Assembly (NCBI RefSeq): GCF_003957745.1
Contig: NZ_CP020373.1
Span: 3,147,501-3,211,500 of the forward strand
Length of the DNA stretch: 64,000 nucleotides
Reading direction: 5' to 3'
From: Shewanella khirikhana
GTDB lineage: Bacteria; Pseudomonadota; Gammaproteobacteria; Enterobacterales; Shewanellaceae
This document shows, one piece after another, positions 25,271-34,894 of the stretch (positions within the stretch are counted from its first letter, which is position 1; the number at the start of each line of letters is the position of its first letter). The notes beneath the pieces are model-generated. The model made no database searches and was not told where the DNA came from. It saw only the letters and a list, made by a program, of their open reading frames with translations. The translations under genes and the position numbers were made by a program.

Positions 25271-28057
25271 CTAGAAACGCGCCCGCAGGCCGAGAGAGAA
25301 ACGCCTGCCATAGCTGGCGGCGTAGGTGATATGGGATGGGTCTGCCAAATACTCGGTGTAGACCTTGTCTTCGAGGTTGGTGACATCGGCAGTCACGGTA
25401 AAGTTATCGTTGATGTCGTAACTCATGCTCATATCCAGCCAGCTGCTGGCATTGGCCCAGCGCTCTTCGGCAAGCCAGTCGTTATCCACCCAGGACCAGG
25501 CTTCACCCAGATAAAAGCCCGAACGGTAGTTGTAGGCAATACGCGCCTCAAAGCCGTCATGCTCGTAAAAGGCCACCAGGTTGTACTGGTCGTCCGAGAG
25601 GCCAGGAAACGGCTTGTGATTGCCTTCATCATCGGTTTCGGCCGAAACACTGTCGTTGTAGGTGTAGTTGGCCTGGATCCCAAGGCCCTCAAAGGGCAGC
25701 AGGGCATCGAAGGTTTGCAGCCAGGCGATTTCAAAGCCGCGGATAAGCGAGCTTCTGTCGTCATTGTAGGGGCGCCACACTTCAAATGGCTGACCGCCAA
25801 TCTCTTCCTGAGTTTTGTCCCATTTAATAAAGCTGGCCACATCCTTGTAGAAGGTGGCGAGCGCCAGGGTGCCTTCATCGGAGTAATACCATTCCAGCGC
25901 AGTATCGAACTGATCCGCCGTGTAAGGCTTAAGATCCGGCACCGACATCTCAAGATATCGCACGCCCTGCTCGTTCGGGGTAATGCCGATATAGGTATAG
26001 GGCGACAGCTCCCACAGCGATGGGCGCGAGATAACTTGCGACCAGGACGCCCGCAGCACCAGCTCGTCGGTCACATCCAGCTTGGCGTTGATACTTGGCA
26101 GCCAGTTATCGTAGCTGTAATCCTCGGCCACCGGCTGGGTTGCCATCCAGCTGTCATCCACAGGATCGCCATTGGCATCGAACTCCAGCTTATGGATGTT
26201 CTGGGTGTAACCACTGGAGGTAACATCGGTGCGAACGTACCTCAGGCCCAGGTTCACCAGATACGGCATATCAAACACACTGTCGGTCAGGTTGGTTTCA
26301 ACATAGGCGTTAAAGATGTTCTCTTCGATGCTGAAGGTTTGCGCCAGCTTAAGCTCAGGCTGCAACAGCGCCGCCGCAGCCGGGTCGAGGGTGGCGAGAT
26401 AATCGTACAGGGCATCCACATCCACGCTGGCCCAGTCATCGGGAATATTGGCATCTATGCCGTTCATAAAGTCGTTGATACCGCCCGGCAGCATCACGCT
26501 TGAGGGCAGCTGCCACCACTCATGGCCGTAAAAATTCACCAGCGCCGAGGACGGGGCATTCACCTTATCGAGGTTTTCACCGGCAAAAATTGATGGATTA
26601 ACCGAGCGGAAAGTCAGGCGATCTTTCTTCTGGGTATCGTACCCCACGCCAAACATCAGCTTGCTGAAGAGCCCCTCGTTTTCCCACACTCCATCGAAGG
26701 CAAAGTGGCGGGTCTTGTCTTCCACCCCAATGCCATCGCTGTTGGTATACCAGGCGCCAAAGGTGCCGTCCGGAGTTACTGGCTCAGACAGCAGAATATC
26801 CGGCACATCGCCGCCCGAGGTCCAATCGACGCTGGCACTTTGAATGCCGGAACGTGCGACTATGTATTTGTTATCACCATTGTTTTCGTTTTTGGCGCGG
26901 GACTCGGCCATATCCAGGGTCAGGGTCAGGTCGTCCAGCATCCAGGCAAAGTTAAGCCCGAGCTGCCAGGTGGTGTTGCGCCTTGGGCTTCGGGTATCGA
27001 CTATGTCCATCAACGCCGGACCTTCCCAGGCGAGACGGTCGGCCCAGCCATCGTCGCCGATAAGCGCATCTGTGTAGGTGCCGTTGGGCGCAGGCAGCCA
27101 CCACTCGGAGTAAGTCACCACAGACAGCTGCTTGCCACGGGAGTCGATATCGTACTGGCTGTAGAGACCATCGAGGGTAATGTCGAGGTTATCAAGCGGC
27201 CGGTATTGCAGCGCAAAGGTGCTGCCGGTGCGCTCACGCTCATCTTCATAGGAGGTGAGCTGCACATAACCCGGGAAACGGGCATTGGCATATTCCACAT
27301 TGCCGTCTGCGCCAATATCCACCTCGCGGGCGTGGAACGAAGCGGCGCCATAGGCGTCGTGACGGTTGGTGTATTTGGAGTGGGTCAACGAAAACAGCGC
27401 ACCAACCGTATCATCAAGGAAGGTGTCGGAGATCAGCAGTGAGGCGCGGGGATCCAGGCTCTCGGCCCGCTCGTTGTAGGCGCCGCGCAGGCTGCCCGCC
27501 AGCACAAATTCGCCCATATCCAGCGGCCGGGCGGTTTTCACGTCGATTACCGCGCCTATGCCGCCCTCGGTGAGGTGCGCCTGGGGTGTCTTGTGCACCT
27601 GCACCTGACTAATAAGTTCAGAGGCAATCACATCATAGTTGAAGTCGCGGGACGGGTTATCCGACGCCAGCTTACGACCATTGAGGGTAGTGATATTGTA
27701 ATTGCCGGTCAGGCCGCGCACCGTGACTGTCTGGCCTTCGCCGTTACTGCGACTGACGCTGACCCCGGGGATCCGCTGCAGTGCCTCGGCGATGTTTTCA
27801 TCGGGGAACTTGCCGATGTCTTCCGCGACGATGGCATCCACCACGTTGTCGGCCAGCTTCTTGATTTCCTGGCCTTCTTTTAAACTGCTGCGGATGCCGC
27901 GCACCTCAATCACTTCATCCACGGCCTGCTTATCGCTGGACTCTTCTGCGGTGCTTTCGGTGGTTTTGTCGTTAGTGTCCGGCTCTGCGCCCCAGGCGGG
28001 CAATATGGCCCCCGCCAGCGCCCAGCCAATGGCCAGCGCCAAAGTGTGTTTTTTCAT
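25271..28057 (-). CDS. TonB-dependent receptor, oligosaccharide type
   Basis: Encodes 928 residues: signal peptide ending at PAWGAEP, an acidic linker, TonB-box-like EVIEVRGIRSSLKEG, and a plug with IGKFPDENIAEALQRIPGVS, VTVRGLTGNYNITTLNG and EGGIGAVIDVKTARPL. These plug sequences are typical of the large TonB receptors of Alteromonadales, Caulobacter and Xanthomonas that import oligosaccharides. The barrel ends in SLGLRARF. The gene lies next to a MelR-like regulator and two glycosidases, so a glycan ligand fits. The ATG at 28057 follows AGGA; an 18-codon upstream extension is unlikely. Confidence 0.9.
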   Translation of the reverse strand: MKKHTLALAIGWALAGAILPAWGAEPDTNDKTTESTAEESSDKQAVDEVIEVRGIRSSLKEGQEIKKLADNVVDAIVAEDIGKFPDENIAEALQRIPGVSVSRSNGEGQTVTVRGLTGNYNITTLNGRKLASDNPSRDFNYDVIASELISQVQVHKTPQAHLTEGGIGAVIDVKTARPLDMGEFVLAGSLRGAYNERAESLDPRASLLISDTFLDDTVGALFSLTHSKYTNRHDAYGAASFHAREVDIGADGNVEYANARFPGYVQLTSYEDERERTGSTFALQYRPLDNLDITLDGLYSQYDIDSRGKQLSVVTYSEWWLPAPNGTYTDALIGDDGWADRLAWEGPALMDIVDTRSPRRNTTWQLGLNFAWMLDDLTLTLDMAESRAKNENNGDNKYIVARSGIQSASVDWTSGGDVPDILLSEPVTPDGTFGAWYTNSDGIGVEDKTRHFAFDGVWENEGLFSKLMFGVGYDTQKKDRLTFRSVNPSIFAGENLDKVNAPSSALVNFYGHEWWQLPSSVMLPGGINDFMNGIDANIPDDWASVDVDALYDYLATLDPAAAALLQPELKLAQTFSIEENIFNAYVETNLTDSVFDMPYLVNLGLRYVRTDVTSSGYTQNIHKLEFDANGDPVDDSWMATQPVAEDYSYDNWLPSINAKLDVTDELVLRASWSQVISRPSLWELSPYTYIGITPNEQGVRYLEMSVPDLKPYTADQFDTALEWYYSDEGTLALATFYKDVASFIKWDKTQEEIGGQPFEVWRPYNDDRSSLIRGFEIAWLQTFDALLPFEGLGIQANYTYNDSVSAETDDEGNHKPFPGLSDDQYNLVAFYEHDGFEARIAYNYRSGFYLGEAWSWVDNDWLAEERWANASSWLDMSMSYDINDNFTVTADVTNLEDKVYTEYLADPSHITYAASYGRRFSLGLRARF

Positions 28058-28351
28058 GGTTATCCTGCCTCTTGTTGGGTGTTGCCCCAAGACGCTGCGA
28101 TACCACGGCAACGATGTGGGGTTGGTTGCTGCCTCACGGCATTGCCCCTATTTAGCGGCCCGACTAAAGCGCACGACATCCGGAACCCAAAGTTCTGTTT
28201 CCCGATTGCTAACCAAACACAACGCACTGAAATCCATGTGCTTATCTCATTCCCGGTTTTGGCATAGTTGTTCCCGAAAGCGGGCCTGCGCGCCTTGGCG
28301 ACCCCACTGGCATTTGCTAGAGTCGGGGAAACACAAGAAACGGACGTCGAT

Positions 28352-29362
28352 GTGACCCCCTCTCCCTTTGCGTTATCCCGCCACTCAACAAGAGGCGTTG
28401 CCCGTCGTGCCCGCAGTCTGCTGGCCGGACTGATGCCACTGATGTTGATAAGCCCCGCCGCGCAGGCTTACGAGCCAAACGAAGGCCACCACAAGCTGAC
28501 TCAGGCTGCCTTTGACGTGCTGGAAAAGTGCAATATGCCGCTAAGCGCCGAGCTTAAACAGCAGGTGATGGCTGGCAACCTGGCCATGGACAAGGGCGCG
28601 GGTAAACTGCCCGATACCCTGATGGACAGCGACCAGGCCAAGGCGCTTTACCCGATGAAGGTTCGGATCCATAACTGGCATTTTTATCATCCGGATAAGA
28701 CCTCGGACGCCCAGCGGCTGTCGGGCAAAACGGATATGTCGATGGCAAGGCTATGGCAGGCAGGCGTCACAGGGCTTACGGAGGCAGACAGCAGCCAGCA
28801 AGGCTATTATCTCGGCGCGTTAATCCATCTGATCCAGGATGTGACCGTACCGGCCCATACCGCGCCTGTGTATCACGGTCCGAAAATCATCGCCTGGAAA
28901 CCTGAGTTCGCGCCGCTGGTGAGTTACCTCGGCTGGGGCTTTCGCGGCCTGTTCAGTATCAGCGACCCCATAGATACCTGGCCGGTTTCGACGCTGACCG
29001 GTATGCGTTGCCCGCAGCTCGATGGGATAGCGTCCGGGCCTGGCGTCAGCGCTGCTCTAAGCCAACTGCGGGACACCACGGCCAGACAAACCCTGACGGC
29101 ACTGAGTGCGCCCATGGCAGGCTGCAACCAGCGCTGGGGAATTTTTTGGCAACAGGATATCGGCCACAAGTATTTTTCTGGCTATAACCAGCAGCTAAAA
29201 CCCATTGATAAAATGGGGGATTTCACCATTAACGACCAAAGATGTACCCCTGACTATCAGGGCTTTGTTGCCGGCCGCCACAAGGCGGCAGTGGACGCCA
29301 CCGTGGTGGCGCTGGGGATATGGCTTAAGCAGTCCGGCGCCCTCAATCGGTCCGGTTCATAA
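28352..29362 (+). CDS. Zinc-dependent phospholipase C-like secreted protein
   Basis: Encodes about 336 residues. A basic stretch then a hydrophobic segment ending SPAAQA-YE forms a signal peptide. The mature part shows the zinc phospholipase C / S1-P1 nuclease pattern: HHKLTQAAFDVLE, IHNWHFYHPD and GALIHLIQDVTVPAHT, whose histidines and aspartate would bind zinc. It probably cleaves phospholipids or a related phosphodiester outside the cytoplasm. The start is uncertain: GTG at 28352 is chosen, but the frame is open to a TTG at 28268. Its last 20 bases overlap the 3' end of the convergent FAD oxidoreductase gene. Confidence 0.75.
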   Translation: MTPSPFALSRHSTRGVARRARSLLAGLMPLMLISPAAQAYEPNEGHHKLTQAAFDVLEKCNMPLSAELKQQVMAGNLAMDKGAGKLPDTLMDSDQAKALYPMKVRIHNWHFYHPDKTSDAQRLSGKTDMSMARLWQAGVTGLTEADSSQQGYYLGALIHLIQDVTVPAHTAPVYHGPKIIAWKPEFAPLVSYLGWGFRGLFSISDPIDTWPVSTLTGMRCPQLDGIASGPGVSAALSQLRDTTARQTLTALSAPMAGCNQRWGIFWQQDIGHKYFSGYNQQLKPIDKMGDFTINDQRCTPDYQGFVAGRHKAAVDATVVALGIWLKQSGALNRSGS

Positions 29363-30800
29363 AAGCTTCGAGGGCATCGGCAAGTTTGGATACCCCCGAT
29401 GTGAGTTTGCTTTGGGGGCGGCTAACCAGCAGCTTTTCTTCGGCGCGAAACAGCGCGCCGCTGCTGCTGTAACCAAGCCAGGGCCAGGGCTCAGACTCCC
29501 AGCGCCTTAAGATTTCCGTGACCTTGCCCTGATAGGCCCAGGGCATACTGGCAAGTTCACTGTCGGGTTTCACAATCAGGCTCGCCAGGGTTTCGCCAAA
29601 CAACATGCTGGCGCCTACGCCTTCGCCGCCATAGCCGCCGATAAAGGCAAGGCCTGTGGTGTTATCAAAAATAGCGTGGGGCCTGAATCGGCGCGACAGC
29701 GCAAGGCAGCCGCCCCAGCCGTGGGTCAGTTCAACCCCCTTGAGGGCCGGGAAAAAGGCGCTGAGCAGCTCACTTCGAAGGTCAAACATATCGCCCATGG
29801 GCGGCTCACCCAGACGCCTTGGCTGAAAGCCAAAACGGGTTTTAACCGCGCCGCCAAAGCCATAGCCACCGCGGGCACCAAACACCAGACGGCCATCATG
29901 GCTGCGCTGACCATAGGTGATAAGCCGCGAGGCATCGGCAAAGGTCTGCCTGCCGTCGAGGCCAATGCTCTGCCACTGCGCCTCGTCAAGTGGCTCGGTT
30001 GCACAGAGCATGCTGAATATCGGCAAACTGGTGTTGCCATCAAGCCCCAGCAGCCGCTGATAACCTTCGAGCGCCGAAACCAGAATATTGGCCGTGACAC
30101 TGCCTTTGGCGGTCAGTGCCTTTTGCCGCTCCTGCTGCGGCTGAACCTCAGTCACGGCGCTCTGCTCATAGAGCTTCACGCCCAGAGTTTCGACTACCCG
30201 GGCAAGCCCCCGAACCAGTTTTAACGGCTGCACCCTGGCGCAATGCGGGGTAAAAATTGCCGCCTCAGTGGCGGGTAAATTCAGCGCCTTTTTTGCATCA
30301 TCTGCCTCGAGCCAGCGGATATCTGAGTCATCAAAACCGGAGGCACGAAAGTGCTCAAACTCGGCCTTTAAGCGCTTAAGCTGCTGTGGGTAGCGCGCCG
30401 CCACATGCAAATTGCCGCCATGGTGAAAATCGCAGTCGATACCGAGGCTGGCCAGCAGACTACCGCCCTTCGCCACAGTGCCTGTGATAAGCTGCCTGGC
30501 GCGGTCGCGACGCTCGCCATCCAGCATCGCCAAATAGTCGATATCGCCGCCAAAACTGCCCATAAACCAGCCGCCATTTCGACCGGAAGCGCCCTCACCG
30601 GCCATGGCCGCTTCCAGCACCACGACATTGAGGCTCGGATTAAAGCGCTTCAGAAAATAGGCGGTCCACAGCCCGGAATAACCGGCGCCGAGAATGCAGA
30701 CATCGGCTTCGATATCGCCTTCAAGGGCAGGCTTTGGGGCCATGGTTTCGCCAAGGGTATGGGCCCACAGGCTCTCGTTCAGGCCGCCAGCCGGGATCAC
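29343..30800 (-). CDS. FAD-dependent amino-group oxidoreductase (DAO family, PuuB/OrdL-like)
   Basis: Encodes 485 residues. The FAD-binding Rossmann motif VCILGAGYSGLWTAYFLKR is at about residue 34, followed by EGASGRNGGW, characteristic of the DAO family to which gamma-glutamylputrescine oxidase belongs. Near the C-terminus GWGGCLALSRRFRP and GLAFIGGYGGEGVGAS complete the FAD site. It probably oxidises an amine or amino acid; substrate unknown. It starts at a GTG at 30800 that overlaps the stop of the winged-helix gene (GTGA), so the two are translationally coupled. The C-terminus overlaps the convergent phospholipase gene by 20 bases. Confidence 0.87.
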   Translation of the reverse strand: MIPAGGLNESLWAHTLGETMAPKPALEGDIEADVCILGAGYSGLWTAYFLKRFNPSLNVVVLEAAMAGEGASGRNGGWFMGSFGGDIDYLAMLDGERRDRARQLITGTVAKGGSLLASLGIDCDFHHGGNLHVAARYPQQLKRLKAEFEHFRASGFDDSDIRWLEADDAKKALNLPATEAAIFTPHCARVQPLKLVRGLARVVETLGVKLYEQSAVTEVQPQQERQKALTAKGSVTANILVSALEGYQRLLGLDGNTSLPIFSMLCATEPLDEAQWQSIGLDGRQTFADASRLITYGQRSHDGRLVFGARGGYGFGGAVKTRFGFQPRRLGEPPMGDMFDLRSELLSAFFPALKGVELTHGWGGCLALSRRFRPHAIFDNTTGLAFIGGYGGEGVGASMLFGETLASLIVKPDSELASMPWAYQGKVTEILRRWESEPWPWLGYSSSGALFRAEEKLLVSRPQSKLTSGVSKLADALEAFMNRTD

Positions 30801-31114
30801 GACTCGACTCCAAGCAAAGCTTTAACTTCATCCAGATGGGTATCCATCCAGGCGCTGCTGATGGGGCCCCAGGTACGCACCCGGTAGTAACCGGCGTTGT
30901 GGCGCTCGCCGTCCTGGACAAACTCCACCTCGATACCTATATCGCCAAAACTGGCAATGGCGTCCTGCAGGGTACGCCTGGGCATACCTGTGAGTTTACC
31001 CAGCGACAACAGGTTGTGGCGCTCATCGTCCATCAGGTGCGCCAGGTACAATTTTCGCAGAAAGGCTTTATGCTGCTTGCTCACTTGAGGCTCGCTGTCG
31101 ATGTCTTTGGCCAT
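30797..31114 (-). CDS. Small winged-helix DNA-binding-like protein
   Basis: Encodes 105 residues. The pattern FLRKLYLAHLMDDERHNLLSLGKLTGMPRRTLQDAIASFGDIGIEV looks like a winged helix-turn-helix: a helix, the HTH (LGKLTGMPRRTLQDAI), then a beta wing (VEFVQDGERHNAGYYRV). It probably regulates transcription, perhaps its coupled FAD oxidoreductase partner, which starts within its stop codon. I do not know a named family for it. Confidence 0.7.
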   Translation of the reverse strand: MAKDIDSEPQVSKQHKAFLRKLYLAHLMDDERHNLLSLGKLTGMPRRTLQDAIASFGDIGIEVEFVQDGERHNAGYYRVRTWGPISSAWMDTHLDEVKALLGVES

Positions 31115-31283
31115 GGCTCACTCCTGAACGTATTTCCCTCAAATTACGCGAATTTTCGTGACTTACCAAGCGTCTTCGCTTCGCTGCTGCCCCAACAGAG
31201 TGTTTGGCCAAACCGCTGGATTTATATGAGTTTTCACTGTTATATTGCCAAACATCCCAGAAAATGTGGCAAGGATGAAACAA

Positions 31284-31814
31284 ATGCAGGAACAAGATGC
31301 CATTTCGCAGCCATTCCTGTTGCCGGAGCAAGACTGGAGCCCCTTCGATGCGCCCGAGCTGATGCCGGTGGATAAGCGCTATCCGGGCATGCTGCTGGCC
31401 AGCACGGCCGTCGGCTTTTTGGTGGTACTCGCCGCCATCAGCCTGTTTTTAATCTTCACCCACGCAGGTGCCATGCCACTTTTGATAGTGAACGGCATTG
31501 GCGCAAGCCTGTGTGCACTGGTGCTGTGGCTGTGCCATCGCTGGGCCCACAGTCTTAGCTACGGCGTCTCGGCGCAGGAAGTCATCAGTCAGCAAGGCTT
31601 TTGGTGGCAGACCCGTACCGCCCTGCCCTACAGCCGCATTCAGCATGTGACCCTGTCCCAGGGGCCGGTGGAGCGCCGCTACGATTTGGCGTCGCTCAAA
31701 TGCTTCAGCGCCGGCAGCGGCCGGGCCGAGATTGAGATCCGCGGCCTGACCATGGCAAGCGCCGAACGCCTTCGCGGTCATATTCTGGCCAAGGCCGGAG
31801 TGCGTGACGCATGA
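31284..31814 (+). CDS. PH-domain (YdbS-like) membrane protein
   Basis: Encodes 176 residues. Two membrane helices (about 40-95) are followed by a bacterial PH domain with SAQEVISQQGFWWQTRTALPYSRIQHVTLSQGP. YdbS-type proteins are paired with larger PH proteins in the inner membrane; their function is poorly understood. The ATG at 31284 has AAGGA nine bases upstream; earlier ATGs at 31245 and 31275 lack a well-placed site. Its stop overlaps the start of the next gene (ATGA), so the two form an operon. Confidence 0.8.
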   Translation: MQEQDAISQPFLLPEQDWSPFDAPELMPVDKRYPGMLLASTAVGFLVVLAAISLFLIFTHAGAMPLLIVNGIGASLCALVLWLCHRWAHSLSYGVSAQEVISQQGFWWQTRTALPYSRIQHVTLSQGPVERRYDLASLKCFSAGSGRAEIEIRGLTMASAERLRGHILAKAGVRDA

Positions 31815-33352
31815 GTGATAATCCGTGGCAGCGACTGTCGCCCTGGTCTGTGGTCAGCTTTACCCTGGGCACGGCAAAAGGTGTGCTGACTCAAGGCTAT
31901 GCACTGATCCCTATCGTTTTTACCGGCTGGAAACAGGGTTTCGACTCGCCGCTCGTGATTGGGGTGGCGCTGGCGGTGTTGCTTGGCATCATCAGCTACG
32001 CGCTTATCCAGTATGTTACCTACCGTTTTCGCCCGGGCGCAGACAAACTCGAGGTGCGCCGCGGGCTGTGGTTTATCCGCAAAGATGAGCTCCCCTTCGA
32101 TAAAATTCAGAACGTCAGGCTGGATCAGCCGTTTTATTTCAAACCCTTAAAGCTGTGTACCCTGGTGGTGGAGACTGCGGGCTCCAAGAATGATGAAGTC
32201 AGCATTGCCGCCATGGAACTCGCTGGCGCCCAGCAGCTTAAATCCCATTTACTGGGCAAGCAGCGCCGCTTCGCAGAGGCAAATCAAACCGGCGCTGACG
32301 CCCTGGATGATGACGACAGTCTGCTACAGGACACTCAGGCTAACAATCTGGCTGACGCCGGGCAGGTGCTGGTCAAACGCTCGCCCAAAGAACTGATTAT
32401 CTTCGGTTTGTACCACAATAACTTTGTCTGGTTTATGGTGTTTGCGGGCTCGATTATGGGCCAGCTGCCAATGGACAAAATCATCGAGTCACTGGGGCTG
32501 GAAGCGGCTTTGCAAATTAAGCAACAGGGACCGCTGATGGCAAGCCTCACCATGGCTGCGCTGGCGGTATTGGGCTATGTGCTGTTTTCGCTGCTGTCAG
32601 TGTTGTTCGCCTTTTTGAAGTATCACCCCTATCAACTGCACCTTGGCCCGCAAACAGAGCCGACTCTTGAGCGCAGCGGCGGCATTATTGCCCACCAGCA
32701 GGATGCGCTGGCGATGCGCCGGGTGCAGTTGCTGGAATTCAACCAACCGCCGATCGCCCGGCTGCTGGGGCGCTGGACCTTGTTTTTCCGCCAGGTGCAG
32801 GGCCACGAAGTGGAGCAGCACGTCAAGCTGCCGCTGCTGGTACCTGCGCTGACCCGCGAGGAGCTGAGCGAACTGCTCGATGCGCTGCCCGCCTTGCCCG
32901 GCAACAGTGACAAGCCCCCTGCCGCCGCAGAATTTCTGCCGATAAGCAGTGGCTGGCTCAGTCGCCGTTTGCTGCTGCCCGCACTGGTCGCGACCCTGGT
33001 GATAGCCTTTTCCAATAACTGGGTGGCGATAGAGCTGGCGCTGACCGCAGCAACGCTTACGGCGCTGGGGATGTGGCTCAGATACCGCCACTGGGGTTAT
33101 CGCATGGGCGATGGCGTGATTTGGCATCGCAGCGGCCTGCTTGGTCAAAGCATTAAGCGGATTGCCCTGTGCAAGGTGCAGCACCTTGCCATAGTGCAGT
33201 CTCCGGGGCAGCGAAAGGCTGGCTTTGCCACCTTAAACATAGGTCTGGCCAGCGGCGAACTGCGCCTGCCCTGGATCCCCCTTGGCGATGCCAAAGCCAT
33301 GGCAAAAGCCGCCCTCGACCGGGTTCGACCTGACAATCACAACTGGATTTAA
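31811..33352 (+). CDS. Multi-PH-domain (YdbT-like) membrane protein
   Basis: Encodes 513 residues with several hydrophobic helices (about 25-70, 200-260, 390-430) separating three PH-like segments: one around EVRRGLWFIRKDELPFDKIQN, one around RSGGIIAHQQDALAMRRVQLLEFNQPP and one around IWHRSGLLGQSIKRIALCKVQHLAI. It matches the YdbT-like partner of YdbS proteins. The pair overlaps by four bases and is likely one complex in the inner membrane. The specific role is unknown. Confidence 0.82.
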   Translation: MSDNPWQRLSPWSVVSFTLGTAKGVLTQGYALIPIVFTGWKQGFDSPLVIGVALAVLLGIISYALIQYVTYRFRPGADKLEVRRGLWFIRKDELPFDKIQNVRLDQPFYFKPLKLCTLVVETAGSKNDEVSIAAMELAGAQQLKSHLLGKQRRFAEANQTGADALDDDDSLLQDTQANNLADAGQVLVKRSPKELIIFGLYHNNFVWFMVFAGSIMGQLPMDKIIESLGLEAALQIKQQGPLMASLTMAALAVLGYVLFSLLSVLFAFLKYHPYQLHLGPQTEPTLERSGGIIAHQQDALAMRRVQLLEFNQPPIARLLGRWTLFFRQVQGHEVEQHVKLPLLVPALTREELSELLDALPALPGNSDKPPAAAEFLPISSGWLSRRLLLPALVATLVIAFSNNWVAIELALTAATLTALGMWLRYRHWGYRMGDGVIWHRSGLLGQSIKRIALCKVQHLAIVQSPGQRKAGFATLNIGLASGELRLPWIPLGDAKAMAKAALDRVRPDNHNWI

Positions 33353-33362
33353 GGAGCATTCA

Positions 33363-33911
33363 ATGGCTGCATACCACTGGCAAACCGTTATCGACTTTTG
33401 GTTTGAAGAAATCAGCCCCAGACATTGGTGGCAAAAGGATGAGGCCTTCGATAACAGCATTCTGAGCCGCTTTGGCGACTGGCTGATTGCGGCAAAAAAA
33501 GGCGAGCTGTATCAGTGGCGTACCGAGCCTTTGGGACGACTCGCAGAAGTGATAGTGCTGGATCAGTTTTCCCGCAATATTCACCGCGACACCCCAGCCG
33601 CCTTTGAAGCCGATCCCATGGCGTTGGCGCTGGCCCAGGAGGCGGTTGCTCTCGGTGCCGACAAGGCCTTGCCAGCGCAGATGGTGCCCTTTTTGTACAT
33701 GCCGTATATGCACAGCGAGTCGGCCGTCATCCATCAGGTCGCCATGACACTGTTTAACAGCGATGCGGCCCGAGGCAATCTGGAGTTTGAAATTCGCCAT
33801 AAGGCTATCATCGACCGCTTCGGTCGCTACCCCCATAGAAACGCGATTTTAGGCCGAGAATCCAGCGACGAAGAGGAGGCCTTTTTGCAGCAACCTGGTT
33901 CTTCCTTCTAG
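33363..33911 (+). CDS. DUF924 family protein
   Basis: Encodes 182 residues of the DUF924 family, with TVIDFWFEE at the N-terminus, WWQKDEAFDN, LDQFSRNIHRDTPAAFEADP and VPFLYMPYMHSE. The family is alpha-helical with a TPR-like fold and unknown function. The ATG at 33363 follows AAGGAG, ten bases after the preceding PH-protein stop, so it is likely the third gene of that operon. A longer open frame overlapping the upstream gene is not real. Confidence 0.85.
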   Translation: MAAYHWQTVIDFWFEEISPRHWWQKDEAFDNSILSRFGDWLIAAKKGELYQWRTEPLGRLAEVIVLDQFSRNIHRDTPAAFEADPMALALAQEAVALGADKALPAQMVPFLYMPYMHSESAVIHQVAMTLFNSDAARGNLEFEIRHKAIIDRFGRYPHRNAILGRESSDEEEAFLQQPGSSF

Positions 33912-34020
33912 GGTAACAAGGTGAAAATTCACCGGGTGAGCTAGACTCAAATCAGCTTACTTTTCAGTGCGGCACCAAAAATATTATCAAGCCGCCTTCT
34001 CCTGAGAACATAAGGCAAAC

Positions 34021-34791
34021 ATGGGTAACAAACATCGCCTTCCCCTTCCGCTGCTGGCGCTGCTGGCGGGAGGGATAACCACACCAGTGTGGGCAGACAG
34101 CATCAACGTAGGGGTGAGCTTTGCCATTCCCCCCTACGTTATTCAGCAAAACAACACCGGGCTTGAGCTCGAAATCTTAAAGCACGCGCTGGCACGGCGG
34201 GGTCATATGACGGTGGTGCATTACCGCCCCCTCGCCCGCACCTTTCGCGAGCTCAAAGAAGGCCAGCTCGATGGCATCATCAACACCCAGCCCCATATGC
34301 TCGATGGGGTGTTTTACTCTGAACCTGTCATTCGCTTTCACAACTGTGTATTTACCCTGGCATCCAGAGGCCTGTCGATATCCTCAATGTCAGACTTAAA
34401 GGACAAGAGCGTGGTGGCGTTTCAGCAGGCATCCAGGCTGCTTGGGGATAGCTTTGGCAACAGCATTGCCAAGCAGGAAAGCTACAGTGAAATTGCCGCC
34501 CAGCGGCACCAAATCCACCTGCTGTTCAAGGGGCGCACCGACGCCATTATCCTCGAGCGCAGTATTTTTGGTTATTACCGTAAGCAGGAAGTGGATGCGG
34601 GTTTCAAAGATGCACTGGTGGATGTCGATGAGCACTGCATCTTTCCACCACTGGATTACCGCTTCGCGTTTCGCTCAGAGCAAATCCGCGACGACTTTAA
34701 CGCCGGATTCAGGGAAATCAGCGAAGACGGCACCCTCGACGCGCTGCGGCTCAAATACCGCGATATGTTAGCCCTGCCGGACGATGAATAA
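34021..34791 (+). CDS. Periplasmic solute-binding protein, family 3
   Basis: Encodes 256 residues: signal peptide ending at PVWADS, then a family 3 binding fold (INVGVSFAIPPYV, GLELEILKHALARRG, LKEGQLDGIINTQPH, SDLKDKSVVAFQQA). No permease or ATPase gene adjoins it, so it may be an orphan binding protein or a sensor-like protein rather than an importer component. Ligand unknown. The C-terminus and stop lie in a 12-bp stem that may act as terminator. Confidence 0.8.
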   Translation: MGNKHRLPLPLLALLAGGITTPVWADSINVGVSFAIPPYVIQQNNTGLELEILKHALARRGHMTVVHYRPLARTFRELKEGQLDGIINTQPHMLDGVFYSEPVIRFHNCVFTLASRGLSISSMSDLKDKSVVAFQQASRLLGDSFGNSIAKQESYSEIAAQRHQIHLLFKGRTDAIILERSIFGYYRKQEVDAGFKDALVDVDEHCIFPPLDYRFAFRSEQIRDDFNAGFREISEDGTLDALRLKYRDMLALPDDE

Positions 34792-34815
34792 GTCCGGCAG
34801 GGCCTTTGGCTCTTT
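34771..34815 (+). terminator. Probable terminator overlapping the stop codon
   Basis: GCCCTGCCGGAC (34771-34782) pairs with GTCCGGCAGGGC (34792-34803), a 12-bp perfect stem whose left arm and loop contain the last codons and stop of the solute-binding protein gene. Only an interrupted T-rich tail follows (CTTTGGCTCTTT). Confidence 0.6.
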
Positions 34816-34894
34816 ATAGCTATATAAGATTAAGATAAGCCGCGAGCCCAGCTGAGGTTCTGTGTTTTTCGCCCAGCCTTGCCTCAGCAAGCGA

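Noticed and set aside
25250..26503. 417-codon open frame antisense to the TonB receptor
   Set aside because: Shadow frame of the receptor gene; no signal, domain or start context.
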